DNA of 64,000 nucleotides from Methylobacillus caricis (GCF_020532705.1 NZ_JAJAVD010000001.1:186001-250000); one strand, 5' to 3'; positions 10,108-19,545 are shown, counted from the first letter of the stretch. Numbers and translations: made by a program. Notes: generated by a model from the sequence alone, not told the origin.

Positions 10108-10172
10108 TGGTAAAATACCTTGATTAATCAGGGAAGGCCCTGAGTCATTTTCAATGACGCGGCAGGTGCCGC
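10108..10172 (+). promoter_or_regulatory. Promoter and structured 5' leader of ribH (three tandem hairpins)
   Basis: A TGGTAAAAT extended -10-like element (10108-10116) is followed by three contiguous short hairpins. They are CAGGG/CCCTG (10129-10142), GTCATT/AATGAC (10144-10158) and GCGGC/GCCGC (10159-10172). None has a U-tract, so they are not simple terminators. No FMN-riboswitch core was recognised. Confidence 0.45.
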
Positions 10173-10192
10173 GTACCGGATGGAACGAGACC

Positions 10193-10642
10193 ATGAAGAA
10201 AATAGCAGTAGATTTGAACGGCAAGGATTTGCGTATAGGGATTGTGCTGTCGCGCTTCAACAGTAATATCGGCGAAGGCCTTCTGCAGGCCTGCGTTGCA
10301 CAATTGCACAAGCTTGGTGTGGCAGATGAGGATATTACCCTCGCTACTGTACCTGGTGCGCTGGAAACCCCTGCCATTCTGCTGCAAATGGCAGATAGCG
10401 AGCAATTTGATGGGCTGGTGGCTCTGGGTGCGATTATTCGTGGTGAGACCTATCATTTTGAAGTGGTTTCCAACGAGTCCGCCCGTGGTATTTCTGATGT
10501 ACAACTGAGCACTGGCATCCCTGTGGCGAATGCCATCCTGACCACGGAAAATGATGAGCAGGCTGAAGAGCGCATGGCAGTGAAGGGTGCAGAAGCTGCT
10601 GATGTGGTAGTCGAGATGATCAACTTACTGAAGCAGCTATGA
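10193..10642 (+). CDS. ribH: 6,7-dimethyl-8-ribityllumazine synthase
   Basis: RibH condenses 5-amino-6-ribitylamino-uracil with 3,4-dihydroxy-2-butanone 4-phosphate, the penultimate step of riboflavin synthesis. The 149-residue protein contains [15 protein letters not shown] and the active-site His88 in GETYHFEVV, matching family numbering. The ATG at 10193 gives the standard N-terminus; an upstream in-frame ATG at 10154 lies inside a leader hairpin and is rejected. Its stop overlaps the nusB start by four bases (ATGA), indicating translational coupling. Confidence 0.94.
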   Translation: MKKIAVDLNGKDLRIGIVLSRFNSNIGEGLLQACVAQLHKLGVADEDITLATVPGALETPAILLQMADSEQFDGLVALGAIIRGETYHFEVVSNESARGISDVQLSTGIPVANAILTTENDEQAEERMAVKGAEAADVVVEMINLLKQL

Positions 10643-11127
10643 GCGATATTGATAAGAACCAGCCTGAGACTGCTGGGCGGGTGAAACCAGTGAAGGCGGC
10701 GCGCAGTCGCCGGAAATCACGTGAGCTGGTGCTCAAGGGAATTTACCTCGGCCTGATGAACCAGAAGGAAGTGCGTGTCATCATGCGTGAATTGGCAGAT
10801 GACCCTGATTTTGACAAGGCGGATGACGAGTATTTCCGTCAGTTGCTGGAAGGCGTAGCTTCCAATATGGGCGAGCTGGATGCGCGACTGGTGGGCTCAC
10901 TGGACCGCCAGGTATCAGAATTAAGTCCGATCGAGCATGCTATTCTCTGTATTGCAGCGTATGAGTTGATTTATGACGTCACCATTCCTTATCGCGTTGC
11001 GATCAATGAAGGGGTGGAGCTGGCCAAGCTTTATGGCGGCACTGATGGACACAAATATGTGAACGGGGTGCTGGACAAGATTGCGGCTGAGGCTCGTCCG
11101 GATGAGTTTCAGCGGAATAAGAGGTAG
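10639..11127 (+). CDS. nusB: Transcription antitermination factor NusB
   Basis: This 162-residue NusB-family RNA-binding protein works with NusE (S10) in rRNA antitermination complexes. An N-terminal basic segment ([15 protein letters not shown]) precedes the helical core ending in [33 protein letters not shown], the most conserved NusB signature. The first 25 residues are a longer than usual polar extension. It is coupled to ribH through an ATGA overlap, the common ribH-nusB arrangement, and ends at a clear terminator. Confidence 0.94.
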   Translation: MSDIDKNQPETAGRVKPVKAARSRRKSRELVLKGIYLGLMNQKEVRVIMRELADDPDFDKADDEYFRQLLEGVASNMGELDARLVGSLDRQVSELSPIEHAILCIAAYELIYDVTIPYRVAINEGVELAKLYGGTDGHKYVNGVLDKIAAEARPDEFQRNKR

Positions 11128-11150
11128 TTCGTCATTGTTCAGAGCGATGA

Positions 11151-11179
11151 ATAGCCAGCTATGTGCTGGCTATTTTTTT
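11151..11179 (+). terminator. Rho-independent terminator after nusB
   Basis: A 9-bp stem (ATAGCCAGC/GCTGGCTAT) with a 5-base loop is followed by a run of seven T residues. Confidence 0.9.
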
Positions 11180-11350
11180 GTCAGTAACTGCTTGTAATAT
11201 CGACAAAGATTCGTCATATTCCGTGTAATGAGCCACAAATAACAATATCGGTTTTTTTATGAAATATCGCATCTGGCTGTGTATGGCAGCCGTTTTTAAA
11301 CTACCTGGACATCGTGGTTCTTGTTCGAGGTTTTTAAGCAGGTAGGATCT

Positions 11351-12091
11351 ATGGCAAAACTGGTACTGACGCTGGAAGGCGATTTTCTTGCCGAGTTTCC
11401 ATTGGATCAGGGACGCTTGACGATAGGCCGGCGCCCTAACAGCGACATCCGCCTCGAAAATCTGGCAATCAGTGGTGAACATGCCGTTGTTAGCACCACT
11501 GATGGTGAATCGTATATTGAAGATGCTAATAGTACCAATGGTACGCTGGTTAATGGTAAGGCGATCAACAGGCATTTGCTGCAGGATGGGGATGTAATAG
11601 GACTTGGCCGTCACCAGATTGAATATCGTGAAGAAGATATTGCTGCCAGCCGCGGTTTTGAAAGAACCATCATGGTGATGCCATTGATGAAGGAAGTCAG
11701 GACGATGGCTACGGTTGCCGCCTTGCCAACCGAGCAGGCTGAACATGCTCTCACACCTCTGGATAATCAGGCGCATCAGTCTCAGGCATCAGAGTCAACC
11801 CCGGCGCCTGAACCAGCAAGCATGCCCATTGCTGCAAAGATACAAGTATTGAGCGGGGCGAGTGCCGGTAAGGAGTTGGTGATACACAAGACATTGACCA
11901 CGCTGGGCAAAAGTGGCGTGCAGGTGGCCGTCATCACCAGGCGCCCTCAAGGCTACTTTCTTGCCCATGTGGAAGGCGAAGGGCGTCCAGTGCTCAATGG
12001 CAATGCCGTAGGGGTTCAGGCTCATGCATTGGGACATGGAGATATTATAGAGCTGGCAGGGGTGAAGATGGAGTTTTCATTGACCCTGTAG
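11351..12091 (+). CDS. FHA-domain protein
   Basis: This 246-residue protein has an N-terminal forkhead-associated domain (about residues 22-92). It shows the phosphothreonine-binding core GRRPNSDIRL, SGEHA and NSTNGTLVNG. A Pro/Ala/Gln-rich linker (about 120-160) leads to a second, degenerate FHA-like beta domain (about 165-246). The ATG at 11351 has AGGA at the right distance; a longer reading from 11321 lacks such a site. It lies 30 bases upstream of the GAF/HD-GYP gene, suggesting that phosphothreonine-dependent binding and c-di-GMP signalling are linked. No Ser/Thr kinase is encoded nearby. Confidence 0.8.
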   Translation: MAKLVLTLEGDFLAEFPLDQGRLTIGRRPNSDIRLENLAISGEHAVVSTTDGESYIEDANSTNGTLVNGKAINRHLLQDGDVIGLGRHQIEYREEDIAASRGFERTIMVMPLMKEVRTMATVAALPTEQAEHALTPLDNQAHQSQASESTPAPEPASMPIAAKIQVLSGASAGKELVIHKTLTTLGKSGVQVAVITRRPQGYFLAHVEGEGRPVLNGNAVGVQAHALGHGDIIELAGVKMEFSLTL

Positions 12092-12121
12092 ATTTTCTAA
12101 TGATTACCTCAAGGGGTGGGC

Positions 12122-13756
12122 ATGACGGATCAGAGCATTCTTCTGCAGCAGTTAGAACAACTTAATGTGATCGGCATTGCCCTTTCCTCTGAGCATGATC
12201 ACAAGCGCCTGCTCGAAATGATCGTGGTCAGCGCCAAGCAGATGACCAATGCGGATGGCGGTACATTGTACACGGTGACCGAGGACCAGCAGCTGCGCTT
12301 TGAAATCATGCGTACCCAATCGCTCAATATTGCCATGGGCGGTACGACTGGCATTGAAATCCCATTTCCCCCATTGCCGCTTTATCTTGCCGATGGAAGT
12401 CCTAATCATCATATGGTGGCTGCCTACAGCAGCCTCAATGATTGCACTGTCAATATTGAGGATGCTTACGCGGCTGATGGGTTCGATTTTTCCGGAACTC
12501 GCGAATTTGATAAATCTACAGGCTATCGTTCGCGTTCATTTCTCACTGTTCCCATGAAAAATCATGAAAATGAGATTATCGGCATATTGCAGCTGATCAA
12601 TGCGCAGCATCCTGATACTGGTGAAATTATGCCATTTTCCCTTGCCAGCCAGCGGCTGGTGGAATCGCTGGCATCGCAAGCGGCAGTTGCATTGACCAAT
12701 CAGCAGTTGATAACCGGGCTGAAAAGCTTGTTTGAGGCTTTTATCCAATTGATTGCAGGCGCGATTGATGCCAAGTCTCCTTATACAGGAGGGCATTGCA
12801 GAAGGGTGCCGGAACTGACCATGATGTTGGCTGAAGCGGCAAGCCGGACCAATTTTGGCCCGCTCCGCGAATTCAGCATGAGCAGCAAGGAGGTGGATGA
12901 GCTCAGAATTGCAGCATGGATGCATGACTGCGGCAAGGTCACGACACCAGAGGCGATCATGGACAAGCCGACCAAATTATCAAAGATTTTTGATCGTATC
13001 GAGTTGATCGAGCAGCGCTTCGAGTTATTGAAAAAACAGGCGGAATGCAGGCTCCTGAAAGACCAGTTGACCTCTCTGCAGCAAGGGCACGAGGTCGATC
13101 AGCCTAAGTTGGAAAGCGCGTTTTCCGCCCTGATGCGGCAATTGGAAGAAGACCGTGTTTTTCTGCGGTATGCCAATATAGGCAGCGAACTGATGCCCGT
13201 GCACGATCAAGAGCGGGTTCGTCAAATTGCGAAATATGTACTTGAGGATGCTAATGGACAGCCGACCTCATTCCTGAGCGAAGATGAGGTTTACAACTTG
13301 ACCATAGAGCGAGGCACGCTGACTGATGAGGAACGGTCAATCATCAATCACCATATCGTGGTGACCATAGAAATGCTGGAGTCTCTGCCCTATCCGCCCG
13401 ATTTAAGGCGTGTTCCGGAGTATGCCGGCGGGCATCATGAGCGTATGGACGGCAAAGGCTATCCGCGAGGCCTGACAGGGGAGCAAATGTCTATTCCGGC
13501 GCGAGTGATGACTATTGCCGATATTTTTGAGGCATTGACCTCAGGCGACAGGCCTTACAAGAAAGCCAAGACCTTGTCCGAGGCCTTGCACATACTTGGC
13601 AACATGAAGCTGGATCATCATGTTGATCCAGATCTGTTTGATGTGTTCATCCGTGAGAAAGTCTATTTGCGATATGCGAAACAGTATCTGCAGCCTGACC
13701 AGATTGATGAGGTCGATGAGGCGACAATTCCTGGCTATGGCTTATCCCAAGTCTAG
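12122..13756 (+). CDS. GAF / HD-GYP domain protein (putative cyclic-di-GMP phosphodiesterase)
   Basis: The 544-residue protein has an N-terminal GAF domain (about residues 18-195) and a C-terminal HD-GYP domain. The HD pair lies in WMHDCGKVTTPE (near 268-269) and the GYP signature in HHERMDGKGYPRGL (His438-His439 onward). Between them is a long helical insert (about 285-385), so the metal-binding half-sites are unusually far apart. Such proteins hydrolyse cyclic-di-GMP. The ATG at 12122 is preferred because AAGGGG lies 5 bases upstream; GTG at 12116 is an alternative. It probably forms an operon with the FHA gene. Confidence 0.82.
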   Translation: MTDQSILLQQLEQLNVIGIALSSEHDHKRLLEMIVVSAKQMTNADGGTLYTVTEDQQLRFEIMRTQSLNIAMGGTTGIEIPFPPLPLYLADGSPNHHMVAAYSSLNDCTVNIEDAYAADGFDFSGTREFDKSTGYRSRSFLTVPMKNHENEIIGILQLINAQHPDTGEIMPFSLASQRLVESLASQAAVALTNQQLITGLKSLFEAFIQLIAGAIDAKSPYTGGHCRRVPELTMMLAEAASRTNFGPLREFSMSSKEVDELRIAAWMHDCGKVTTPEAIMDKPTKLSKIFDRIELIEQRFELLKKQAECRLLKDQLTSLQQGHEVDQPKLESAFSALMRQLEEDRVFLRYANIGSELMPVHDQERVRQIAKYVLEDANGQPTSFLSEDEVYNLTIERGTLTDEERSIINHHIVVTIEMLESLPYPPDLRRVPEYAGGHHERMDGKGYPRGLTGEQMSIPARVMTIADIFEALTSGDRPYKKAKTLSEALHILGNMKLDHHVDPDLFDVFIREKVYLRYAKQYLQPDQIDEVDEATIPGYGLSQV

Positions 13757-13787
13757 CTATACCGTATGCCAAGTGGTTGGCTTGAGC

Positions 13788-14531
13788 TTATAGAAGCTGG
13801 TTGCTCAATCCGGAATGATCCAGGCGCAAGCAACTGCCCTGGTCATACCAGTCACCCAGCACCCAGCGCTCAACTTCATGGCCATCGACTACCAGTTTGT
13901 GCAATGCAGGCCTGTGCGTATGTCCATGGATCAACACCTGGGGATATTCAAACTGGCGGATGAGGGCATGTACTGCATCCTGGTTCACATCCATAATGTT
14001 TTCCTGCTTGCCGGATTTTTCTTCTTCGCTGCGTTTGCGCAAAGCTTCAATTTGCGCTTTACGCGAGGCAAGCGTTTGCTGCAGAAATGCCTGTTGCCAG
14101 TCGTGGTTGCGTACCTGCTGGCGAAACGCCTGGTAGGCAACGTCATCGGTGCACAAGGCATCGCCATGGCTGAGTAGTATCCGCTTGCCGTATATTTCTA
14201 ACAATGTGGGGTCTTCAAGCAATGTGATGCCAGCGGCCTTGGCAAAATCATTGCCAATCAGGAAGTCGCGGTTGCCATGCATAAAAAATGTATGGGTGCC
14301 CTTATCAACAAGGGTGTGCAATGCCCTGATAATGGTTTGATGCTGGGCCAGGTCATCATCGCCAGCCCAGTATTCGAAAAAGTCGCCCAGTATGTAGAGC
14401 GCTTCCGCCTGTGAGGCTATATGCTGGAGAAACTCGAGGAATTGGGCAGTGATAGCCGGTCTTGAACTACATAGATGCAGGTCGGAAATGAACAGGGAGT
14501 GTGCTTGCGTATTTCCGATACCTGCAACCAT
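13788..14531 (-). CDS. lpxH: UDP-2,3-diacylglucosamine diphosphatase
   Basis: LpxH hydrolyses UDP-2,3-diacylglucosamine to lipid X in lipid A synthesis. The 247-residue protein shows all calcineurin-like metal motifs: ISDLHL (Asp17, His19), GDFFEYWAGDD, HGNRDFLIG, SHGDALCTDD and HGHTHRPA. It is the last gene of a minus-strand cluster, starting 9 bases after the stop of the upstream cyclophilin gene, consistent with translational coupling given the lack of a strong Shine-Dalgarno. It converges on the HD-GYP gene. Confidence 0.93.
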   Translation of the reverse strand: MVAGIGNTQAHSLFISDLHLCSSRPAITAQFLEFLQHIASQAEALYILGDFFEYWAGDDDLAQHQTIIRALHTLVDKGTHTFFMHGNRDFLIGNDFAKAAGITLLEDPTLLEIYGKRILLSHGDALCTDDVAYQAFRQQVRNHDWQQAFLQQTLASRKAQIEALRKRSEEEKSGKQENIMDVNQDAVHALIRQFEYPQVLIHGHTHRPALHKLVVDGHEVERWVLGDWYDQGSCLRLDHSGLSNQLL

Positions 14532-14540
14532 GCGTGAAAC

Positions 14541-15032
14541 TTAAACGACTTCTGCGCGTTCAATGACAACAGGTTCTAGTGGGACATCCTGGTGCCCGTT
14601 CTTGCTGCCGGTTTTGACCTTCTTGATCTTGTCGATGACTTCGGTACCATCCACTACCTTGCCGAATACCGCATAACCCCAGCCTTGTGAAGTAGGCGCA
14701 GTAAAATTCAGGAAGTCATTGTCGGCAACATTGATGAAGAACTGGCTGCTGGCAGAGTCAGGCGCCGGTGTACGGGCCATGGCGATGGTATAGGTTTTGT
14801 TTTGCAGACCATTATCGGCTTCGTTCTTGATCGCTGGGTTGGTGGGTTTTTGCGACATGTCGCTGGTAAAGCCACCGCCCTGGATCATGAAACCATCAAT
14901 CACACGATGGAAGATGGTGTTGTCGTAAAAGCCTTCCTGCACGTATTGCAGGAAGTTGGCCGCAGTGATGGGAGCCTTTTCGGCATCCAGTTCCAGAGTG
15001 ATTTCGCCGAAATTGGTGTGAAGTTTAATCAA
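14541..15032 (-). CDS. ppiB: Cyclophilin-type peptidyl-prolyl cis-trans isomerase (cytoplasmic)
   Basis: The 163-residue protein has no signal peptide and fits PpiB length. The cyclophilin core is complete: [42 protein letters not shown] and [12 protein letters not shown]. It catalyses proline isomerisation during folding in the cytoplasm. Its start overlaps the stop of the upstream periplasmic paralogue by four bases (ATGA), so the two are coupled. The two proteins are clearly related and probably arose by duplication. Confidence 0.93.
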   Translation of the reverse strand: MIKLHTNFGEITLELDAEKAPITAANFLQYVQEGFYDNTIFHRVIDGFMIQGGGFTSDMSQKPTNPAIKNEADNGLQNKTYTIAMARTPAPDSASSQFFINVADNDFLNFTAPTSQGWGYAVFGKVVDGTEVIDKIKKVKTGSKNGHQDVPLEPVVIERAEVV

Positions 15033-15706
15033 GGTTTCTTTCCTTTGGTTTTGGTTGTCTCGGTTTGTGCGATCTTGTTTTTCTTGTAATCCAGGCGATC
15101 GGCAATATTGATTGGCTGGTCAAGCAACGCCACGCTTTCAATGACGACCGGCTCTACAGGGACATTCAGGTGTGCTCCTACCACCTTGGTGGGGCTCTTG
15201 CCTATGCGTTCCACAACGTTTATGCCCTTGATGACTTTGCCAAAAACGCAATAGCCGATATAGGCCGCTTCCGGTTTGTGGAAGTTGAGGAATTTATTGT
15301 CTGCCAGGTTAATAAAGAATTGTGAGGTGGCTGAATTTGGCGCAAATGCACGCGCCATGGCAATGGAGCCATATTCATTCTTGAGGCCGTTATTCGACTC
15401 ATTCTCAATCGGTGAGAATGTGGATTTCTCCCGCATTTCTGCTGTCAGTCCACCGCCCTGGATCATGAAGCGATCAAGGGTGCGGTGGAATGTGGTGCCT
15501 GTGTAAAAGTCACTGGTGACATACTGGATGAAGTTGGCAACGGTCTTGGGAGCTTTATCGGGGTAAAGCTCGATGATGAAGCTGCCCTGATTGGTCTGAA
15601 TCTCAATTTGTTGCGGCAAATTATCTGCCGCCTGAGCCACCATGGGAGACAATACAAGTGATAAAAACAGTAGTGGCAATAAAAATCCACGTTTAATGAT
15701 GTGCAT
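15029..15706 (-). CDS. Cyclophilin-type peptidyl-prolyl cis-trans isomerase (periplasmic)
   Basis: This 225-residue PpiA-like cyclophilin has a signal peptide (basic start, [12 protein letters not shown] core, cleavage after AQA). The catalytic core carries [37 protein letters not shown] and [10 protein letters not shown]. The ATG at 15706 was chosen because GGAGG lies 7 bases upstream; the longer reading from 15739 would place charged residues before the signal. The C-terminus is a Lys/Thr-rich tail. It sits between the L,D-transpeptidase gene and ppiB and presumably folds periplasmic proteins. Confidence 0.9.
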   Translation of the reverse strand: MHIIKRGFLLPLLFLSLVLSPMVAQAADNLPQQIEIQTNQGSFIIELYPDKAPKTVANFIQYVTSDFYTGTTFHRTLDRFMIQGGGLTAEMREKSTFSPIENESNNGLKNEYGSIAMARAFAPNSATSQFFINLADNKFLNFHKPEAAYIGYCVFGKVIKGINVVERIGKSPTKVVGAHLNVPVEPVVIESVALLDQPINIADRLDYKKNKIAQTETTKTKGKKP

Positions 15707-15735
15707 TTGGGAATCCTCCAAAAACTGGCCTATTA

Positions 15736-16950
15736 TCATGCAGGGCCCTCGTACATAATTTTCCAGCGTTGTTTGTCCCAGATCCAGTACTGCTGTTTCC
15801 GCATGCGGTTTTCAAGGACATTGCTTTTGTAATCCTGATCAAAGGTAACCTGAACCATTGTTTCAGGGCTACTAGGATAACGGAACAGGCTCAGGTTGGA
15901 TAGGCCGATGTTGACTTTTGACCGTGCAGACTGAATGCGGCGTTTTTCAGTGCTCCAACGTTGCAGGTCGGCATCCGCACTGAAAAAATTGTTGTGATAG
16001 TGGCTCAGGTAACGCTCGGTGTCTTGTGACTCCCAATCCTTGCGCCATTCTTCAATCTGCTCCTTCAGTGTGTTCAATTTTGCAGTGGAAGCCTTGTCCG
16101 GGGTTATCCAGGCCAAATCATTGGCGATGATAAATGGAGTATTGCCATCCTGTAATACTGGAACCAGTGCTTGCAGGTCAGGGTTGGAAATCACCACGCA
16201 GCCATCACTGGCCCTGGGAGGGCGGCTGTAGACGTTTTTAGGCGTGCCATGCAGCCAGATGCCATGACCTTTCTTGCCTTGCTGGCGATCCAGGGGGTTG
16301 GGGTAGTTGAGTGGATAGGCTGCATCCCCATAAAAGTCGGGGAGCTTTCGCGCCATTTTCTGTCCGGCGGTATATACCCCTAGCGGAGTACGCTTATCCC
16401 CCTCGACAAACTTCTCATTGCCGTTCTTACCCATGGTGATGTAGTAATCCACCAGGTATTGCATTTGATTGTCACGGTTCTGATAGACATACAATCGCGA
16501 TTTTGCTGCATCCACTACGATCGCATAACGCTGATTAGGTGCCATTTGCCAAAGGGGTTCAGGAATCCTGTCGGCATAGTTGCTGGCGCGATGGCGCTCA
16601 ATTCTGACCTTGGCCTCCTCACGGAAATCAACCAGGGCCGGATCGCTGGTGGTATCCAGTTTTGGCGATTGCTGGGCAAAGGCCATTAGCAGGTCACCAC
16701 GAACCAGATGAGCAAGGCGGAAGTTGGGCACCGCCTGCAATAGCTGGTCTATTGTGGACAGGGCTTGCTGCAGCTTGCCGTCATTGATCTCCAGCAGGCT
16801 CTGCACCAACAGGAGTTCGGCTTGGTTGCTGCTAAAGGCCGTGATGCCGGAGGGCATGGCGCCGGTTTTGTCAGCGGTGGCATGCCATGGCAGCAGGTGG
16901 CTACTTAGCAGCAGGCCACTTATCACTAACTTGATGATGCGTTTCTTCAT
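15736..16950 (-). CDS. L,D-transpeptidase (YkuD family) with C-terminal NTF2-like domain
   Basis: This 404-residue exported protein has a signal peptide (about 1-25), a helical repeat-like region (about 40-95) and a YkuD catalytic domain (about 140-285). The catalytic pair is His234 in WLHGTP and Cys251 in RASDGCVVISN; the usual SHGC is SDGC here, as seen in ErfK-like members. The last about 110 residues form an NTF2/SnoaL-like domain (WRKDWESQDTERYLSHY onward) that recurs in the neighbouring TPR protein. The family cross-links peptidoglycan or attaches proteins to it. It lies 10 bases after the TPR gene. Confidence 0.87.
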   Translation of the reverse strand: MKKRIIKLVISGLLLSSHLLPWHATADKTGAMPSGITAFSSNQAELLLVQSLLEINDGKLQQALSTIDQLLQAVPNFRLAHLVRGDLLMAFAQQSPKLDTTSDPALVDFREEAKVRIERHRASNYADRIPEPLWQMAPNQRYAIVVDAAKSRLYVYQNRDNQMQYLVDYYITMGKNGNEKFVEGDKRTPLGVYTAGQKMARKLPDFYGDAAYPLNYPNPLDRQQGKKGHGIWLHGTPKNVYSRPPRASDGCVVISNPDLQALVPVLQDGNTPFIIANDLAWITPDKASTAKLNTLKEQIEEWRKDWESQDTERYLSHYHNNFFSADADLQRWSTEKRRIQSARSKVNIGLSNLSLFRYPSSPETMVQVTFDQDYKSNVLENRMRKQQYWIWDKQRWKIMYEGPA

Positions 16951-16960
16951 GGCCTGGCAG

Positions 16961-17968
16961 TTAGCGGTTGGTCAGTTCTTGCTGGATGAGCCATTTGCCT
17001 TGTTGCCTCGTCAGCACCAGTAGTTTTGATGTGCGTTGAGACAGGCTGCCAGATCGATAAGATTGCATGAAGCGAACCTTGGCGTTATTTTCATTTTCAA
17101 CGCTGATTTCTAACTTGTTCAGGCTGACCTCAATCTTGGATGGCTTGCTGACGCGGTCCCGGCGCAAGGCCTCCCATGCTTTGCGACTCTCGCCATTGGG
17201 TGTTTTAAAGTCGCTGGCATAGCTGGCCAGGTATTGATCCACGTGCTGTGACGACCATGCCTGGGCCCATTGATATACCGCATCCTTGATGGCCTGGTCG
17301 GCGCTTGATGTGGCAGGCATCGCCTTGGTTCCCTCGGGGGCAGGCTGGGATGGCGCAGGCTTGACCTCAGCCTTCGCAGGTAAAGGTGAAGTTGGCGCTG
17401 CTGCAATTTGTACTTCTTTTTGGATATCAACCTTGGCGGTGGGCTGTGCCGGAGAGGTGGGTGCGGCGAACAAATCCTTGATCAGGGATAACTTGCTTTT
17501 AGCCCGGGTATTGCCAGTATCCAACTGTAACGCCTTGCCGTAGGCGTCTGAGGCCATGCGCGCATAAATGTCGCCTAGGTTTTCATGGGCGGTGGCGTAG
17601 CTCGGATGGGTTTTGATGGCAGCATCCAGGGCGGCTCGTGCTTTGTCGTATTGCCCTTTTTCTGCATAAAGCACAGCCAGGTTGTTGTAGGGTTCTGGCA
17701 GAGTGGGGTGTTTTTCCGTCAGTTCGGTGAATATCCTGATGGCTTCATCGCGCTTGCCGGTTTCAGCAAGCAATACGCCGCGCAGGAAAATGGCCTGAAT
17801 GTCCTTGGGTTTTGCTGCAAGATAGGTATTGATGCGTTCCAATGCCTGTGAAGCCTGCCCCTGATTGGCGAGTTGGGCAATGTCTTTGAGTTCGTCAGCC
17901 TGTGCACTGGTTGCAACTAATAGGATCAGTATGAGCAGACCATGGCTTAAAGCGCGGAATACAGGCAT
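16961..17968 (-). CDS. Periplasmic TPR-repeat protein with C-terminal NTF2-like domain
   Basis: The 335-residue protein has a signal peptide ending SAQA, at least three tetratricopeptide repeats (about residues 28-165, for example PYNNLAVLYAEKGQYDKARAAL), and a Pro/Ala/Lys-rich linker (about 168-225). The C-terminal domain (about 228-335) shares its pattern with the end of the adjacent L,D-transpeptidase: W-x3-W, YLxxY, a VRFMQSYRS strand and GKW near the end. It is first in the minus-strand cluster. I infer that it partners the transpeptidase in envelope assembly; the direct function is unknown. Confidence 0.8.
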   Translation of the reverse strand: MPVFRALSHGLLILILLVATSAQADELKDIAQLANQGQASQALERINTYLAAKPKDIQAIFLRGVLLAETGKRDEAIRIFTELTEKHPTLPEPYNNLAVLYAEKGQYDKARAALDAAIKTHPSYATAHENLGDIYARMASDAYGKALQLDTGNTRAKSKLSLIKDLFAAPTSPAQPTAKVDIQKEVQIAAAPTSPLPAKAEVKPAPSQPAPEGTKAMPATSSADQAIKDAVYQWAQAWSSQHVDQYLASYASDFKTPNGESRKAWEALRRDRVSKPSKIEVSLNKLEISVENENNAKVRFMQSYRSGSLSQRTSKLLVLTRQQGKWLIQQELTNR

Positions 17969-18018
17969 TGTGATATACTTTTTGGCAAATTATTCAGGCG
18001 CCAATTTTATCAACAAGC

Positions 18019-18085
18019 TAATCCAAGCTCCAGTGTCGTAGTGGCTATTCACGACTTTTATTGATAATTAAAGGCTCTTGGATTA
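18019..18085 (+). repeat. Inverted repeat in the cysS upstream region
   Basis: TAATCCAAG (18019-18027) and CTTGGATTA (18077-18085) form perfect 9-base arms. They enclose a smaller imperfect hairpin (GTCGTAGTG against CACGAC). It sits in the divergent space between the TPR gene and cysS and may be a cysS leader structure or a protein-binding site. No terminator U-tract is present. Confidence 0.4.
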
Positions 18086-18145
18086 CACAATATCATTACA
18101 TTACATTCGTCCCACTCAATTTCTGATCAACTTCCACACAATATC

Positions 18146-19513
18146 ATGCTGAAAATCTATAACTCGATCGCTCGCGAGAAGCAGCAATTTGTTCCTATCA
18201 TTGCTGGCAAGGTAAGCATGTATGTATGCGGAATGACGGTATATGACTATTGCCACCTGGGGCATGCGCGTGTCATGGTGGTGTTCGATATGGTGAACCG
18301 CTGGTTGCGTACTTCGGGCTTTGATGTGACTTACGTGCGCAATATTACTGATATTGATGACAAGATTATTGCGCGGGCCAATGAAAATGGCGAAACCATC
18401 ACTGCATTGACTCATCGGTTTATTACAGCGATGGATGAAGATGCTGCCAGGCTGGGCGTACTGCGGCCGGATGTAGAACCCCGGGCGACAGCTTATATTG
18501 ATGAGATGATCAATATGATCAGCGCCTTGATCAGCAAAGGGCACGCATATGCGGCCGATAACGGGGACGTTTATTACTCGGTGTCCAGTTTTGCCAATTA
18601 CGGCAGGCTTTCTGGCAAGTCATTGGAGGATCTGCGGGCGGGCGAGCGTGTGGAGGTGGATGTGCATAAACGCGATCCCATGGATTTTGTGCTGTGGAAA
18701 GCGGCCAAACCTCACGAGCCAAGCTGGGATTCGCCCTGGGGGCAGGGGCGCCCAGGGTGGCATATTGAGTGCTCTGCGATGGGAGAGCGGCATCTCGGAA
18801 AGCATTTCGATATTCATGGCGGTGGCCAGGACCTGCAGTTTCCGCATCACGAGAATGAAATTGCCCAGAGTGAAGGCGCACATGGCTGTACGTTCGTGAA
18901 CTACTGGATGCACAACGGATTTATTCGGGTAGACGACGAGAAGATGTCCAAATCTCTCGGCAATTTTTTCACGATACGCCAGGTGCTGGAGCAGTACGAT
19001 GCTGAGGTCGTGCGATTCTTTATCCTGCGCGCGCACTACCGTAGTCCATTGAATTATTCCGATCAGCACCTAGATGACGCCAAGCAGGCATTGACCAGGC
19101 TTTACACTTCCTTGCGCGGCTTGGATGTGCAGCCCGCAACCATAGACTGGCAGCAATCTGCGGCGGCGCGCTTTAAAGCTGCCATGGATGATGACTTCAA
19201 TACATCTGAAGCGTTTGCCGTATTGTTTGAACTGGCCAATGAGGTCAATCGCAGCCGTTCTCTTGAGCAGGCTGTCATTCTTAAGTCCCTGGCGGCCCAG
19301 CTTGGGTTGCTGGAGCGGAGTTCTGAGGAGTTTTTCCAAGGTGATGTCACCACAGGATTATCTGCTGAAGGGATTGAGCAGTTGATTGACCAGCGGCTTG
19401 AGGCTAAAAAATCCAGAAATTTTCCCGAAGCGGATCGCATCCGGCAATTGCTTTCAGAGCAGGGAGTGGTGCTGGAAGATACGCCTCAAGGAACCAACTG
19501 GAGGCGCGCATAG
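18146..19513 (+). CDS. cysS: Cysteinyl-tRNA synthetase
   Basis: This 455-residue class I synthetase charges tRNA-Cys. Visible motifs are the zinc ligand Cys28 in YVCGMTVYD, the HIGH-type HLGH at 37-40, [22 protein letters not shown] with the HHENE zinc site, and KMSKSLGNF from residue 266. The C-terminal tRNA-binding region ends in [24 protein letters not shown]. Length is typical. There is no strong Shine-Dalgarno before the ATG. It is transcribed divergently from the envelope cluster. Confidence 0.96.
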   Translation: MLKIYNSIAREKQQFVPIIAGKVSMYVCGMTVYDYCHLGHARVMVVFDMVNRWLRTSGFDVTYVRNITDIDDKIIARANENGETITALTHRFITAMDEDAARLGVLRPDVEPRATAYIDEMINMISALISKGHAYAADNGDVYYSVSSFANYGRLSGKSLEDLRAGERVEVDVHKRDPMDFVLWKAAKPHEPSWDSPWGQGRPGWHIECSAMGERHLGKHFDIHGGGQDLQFPHHENEIAQSEGAHGCTFVNYWMHNGFIRVDDEKMSKSLGNFFTIRQVLEQYDAEVVRFFILRAHYRSPLNYSDQHLDDAKQALTRLYTSLRGLDVQPATIDWQQSAAARFKAAMDDDFNTSEAFAVLFELANEVNRSRSLEQAVILKSLAAQLGLLERSSEEFFQGDVTTGLSAEGIEQLIDQRLEAKKSRNFPEADRIRQLLSEQGVVLEDTPQGTNWRRA

Positions 19514-19515
19514 TT

Positions 19516-19545
19516 TTGCCCAGCAGTAAGCTTTGTGGCTATAAT
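19516..19545 (+). promoter_or_regulatory. Candidate promoter directly upstream of the small exported protein gene
   Basis: A perfect TATAAT (19540-19545) lies 18 bases after TTGCCC (19516-19521). The expected transcription start coincides with the ATG at 19552, which suggests a leaderless or nearly leaderless message. Confidence 0.5.

Noticed and set aside
10098-10192. FMN riboswitch upstream of ribH
   Set aside because: The conserved FMN-aptamer segments are absent; only simple tandem hairpins are present.
11260-11346. 28-codon frame upstream of the FHA gene as a leader peptide
   Set aside because: No cluster of a regulated amino acid, no ribosome site and no link to the function of the downstream gene.
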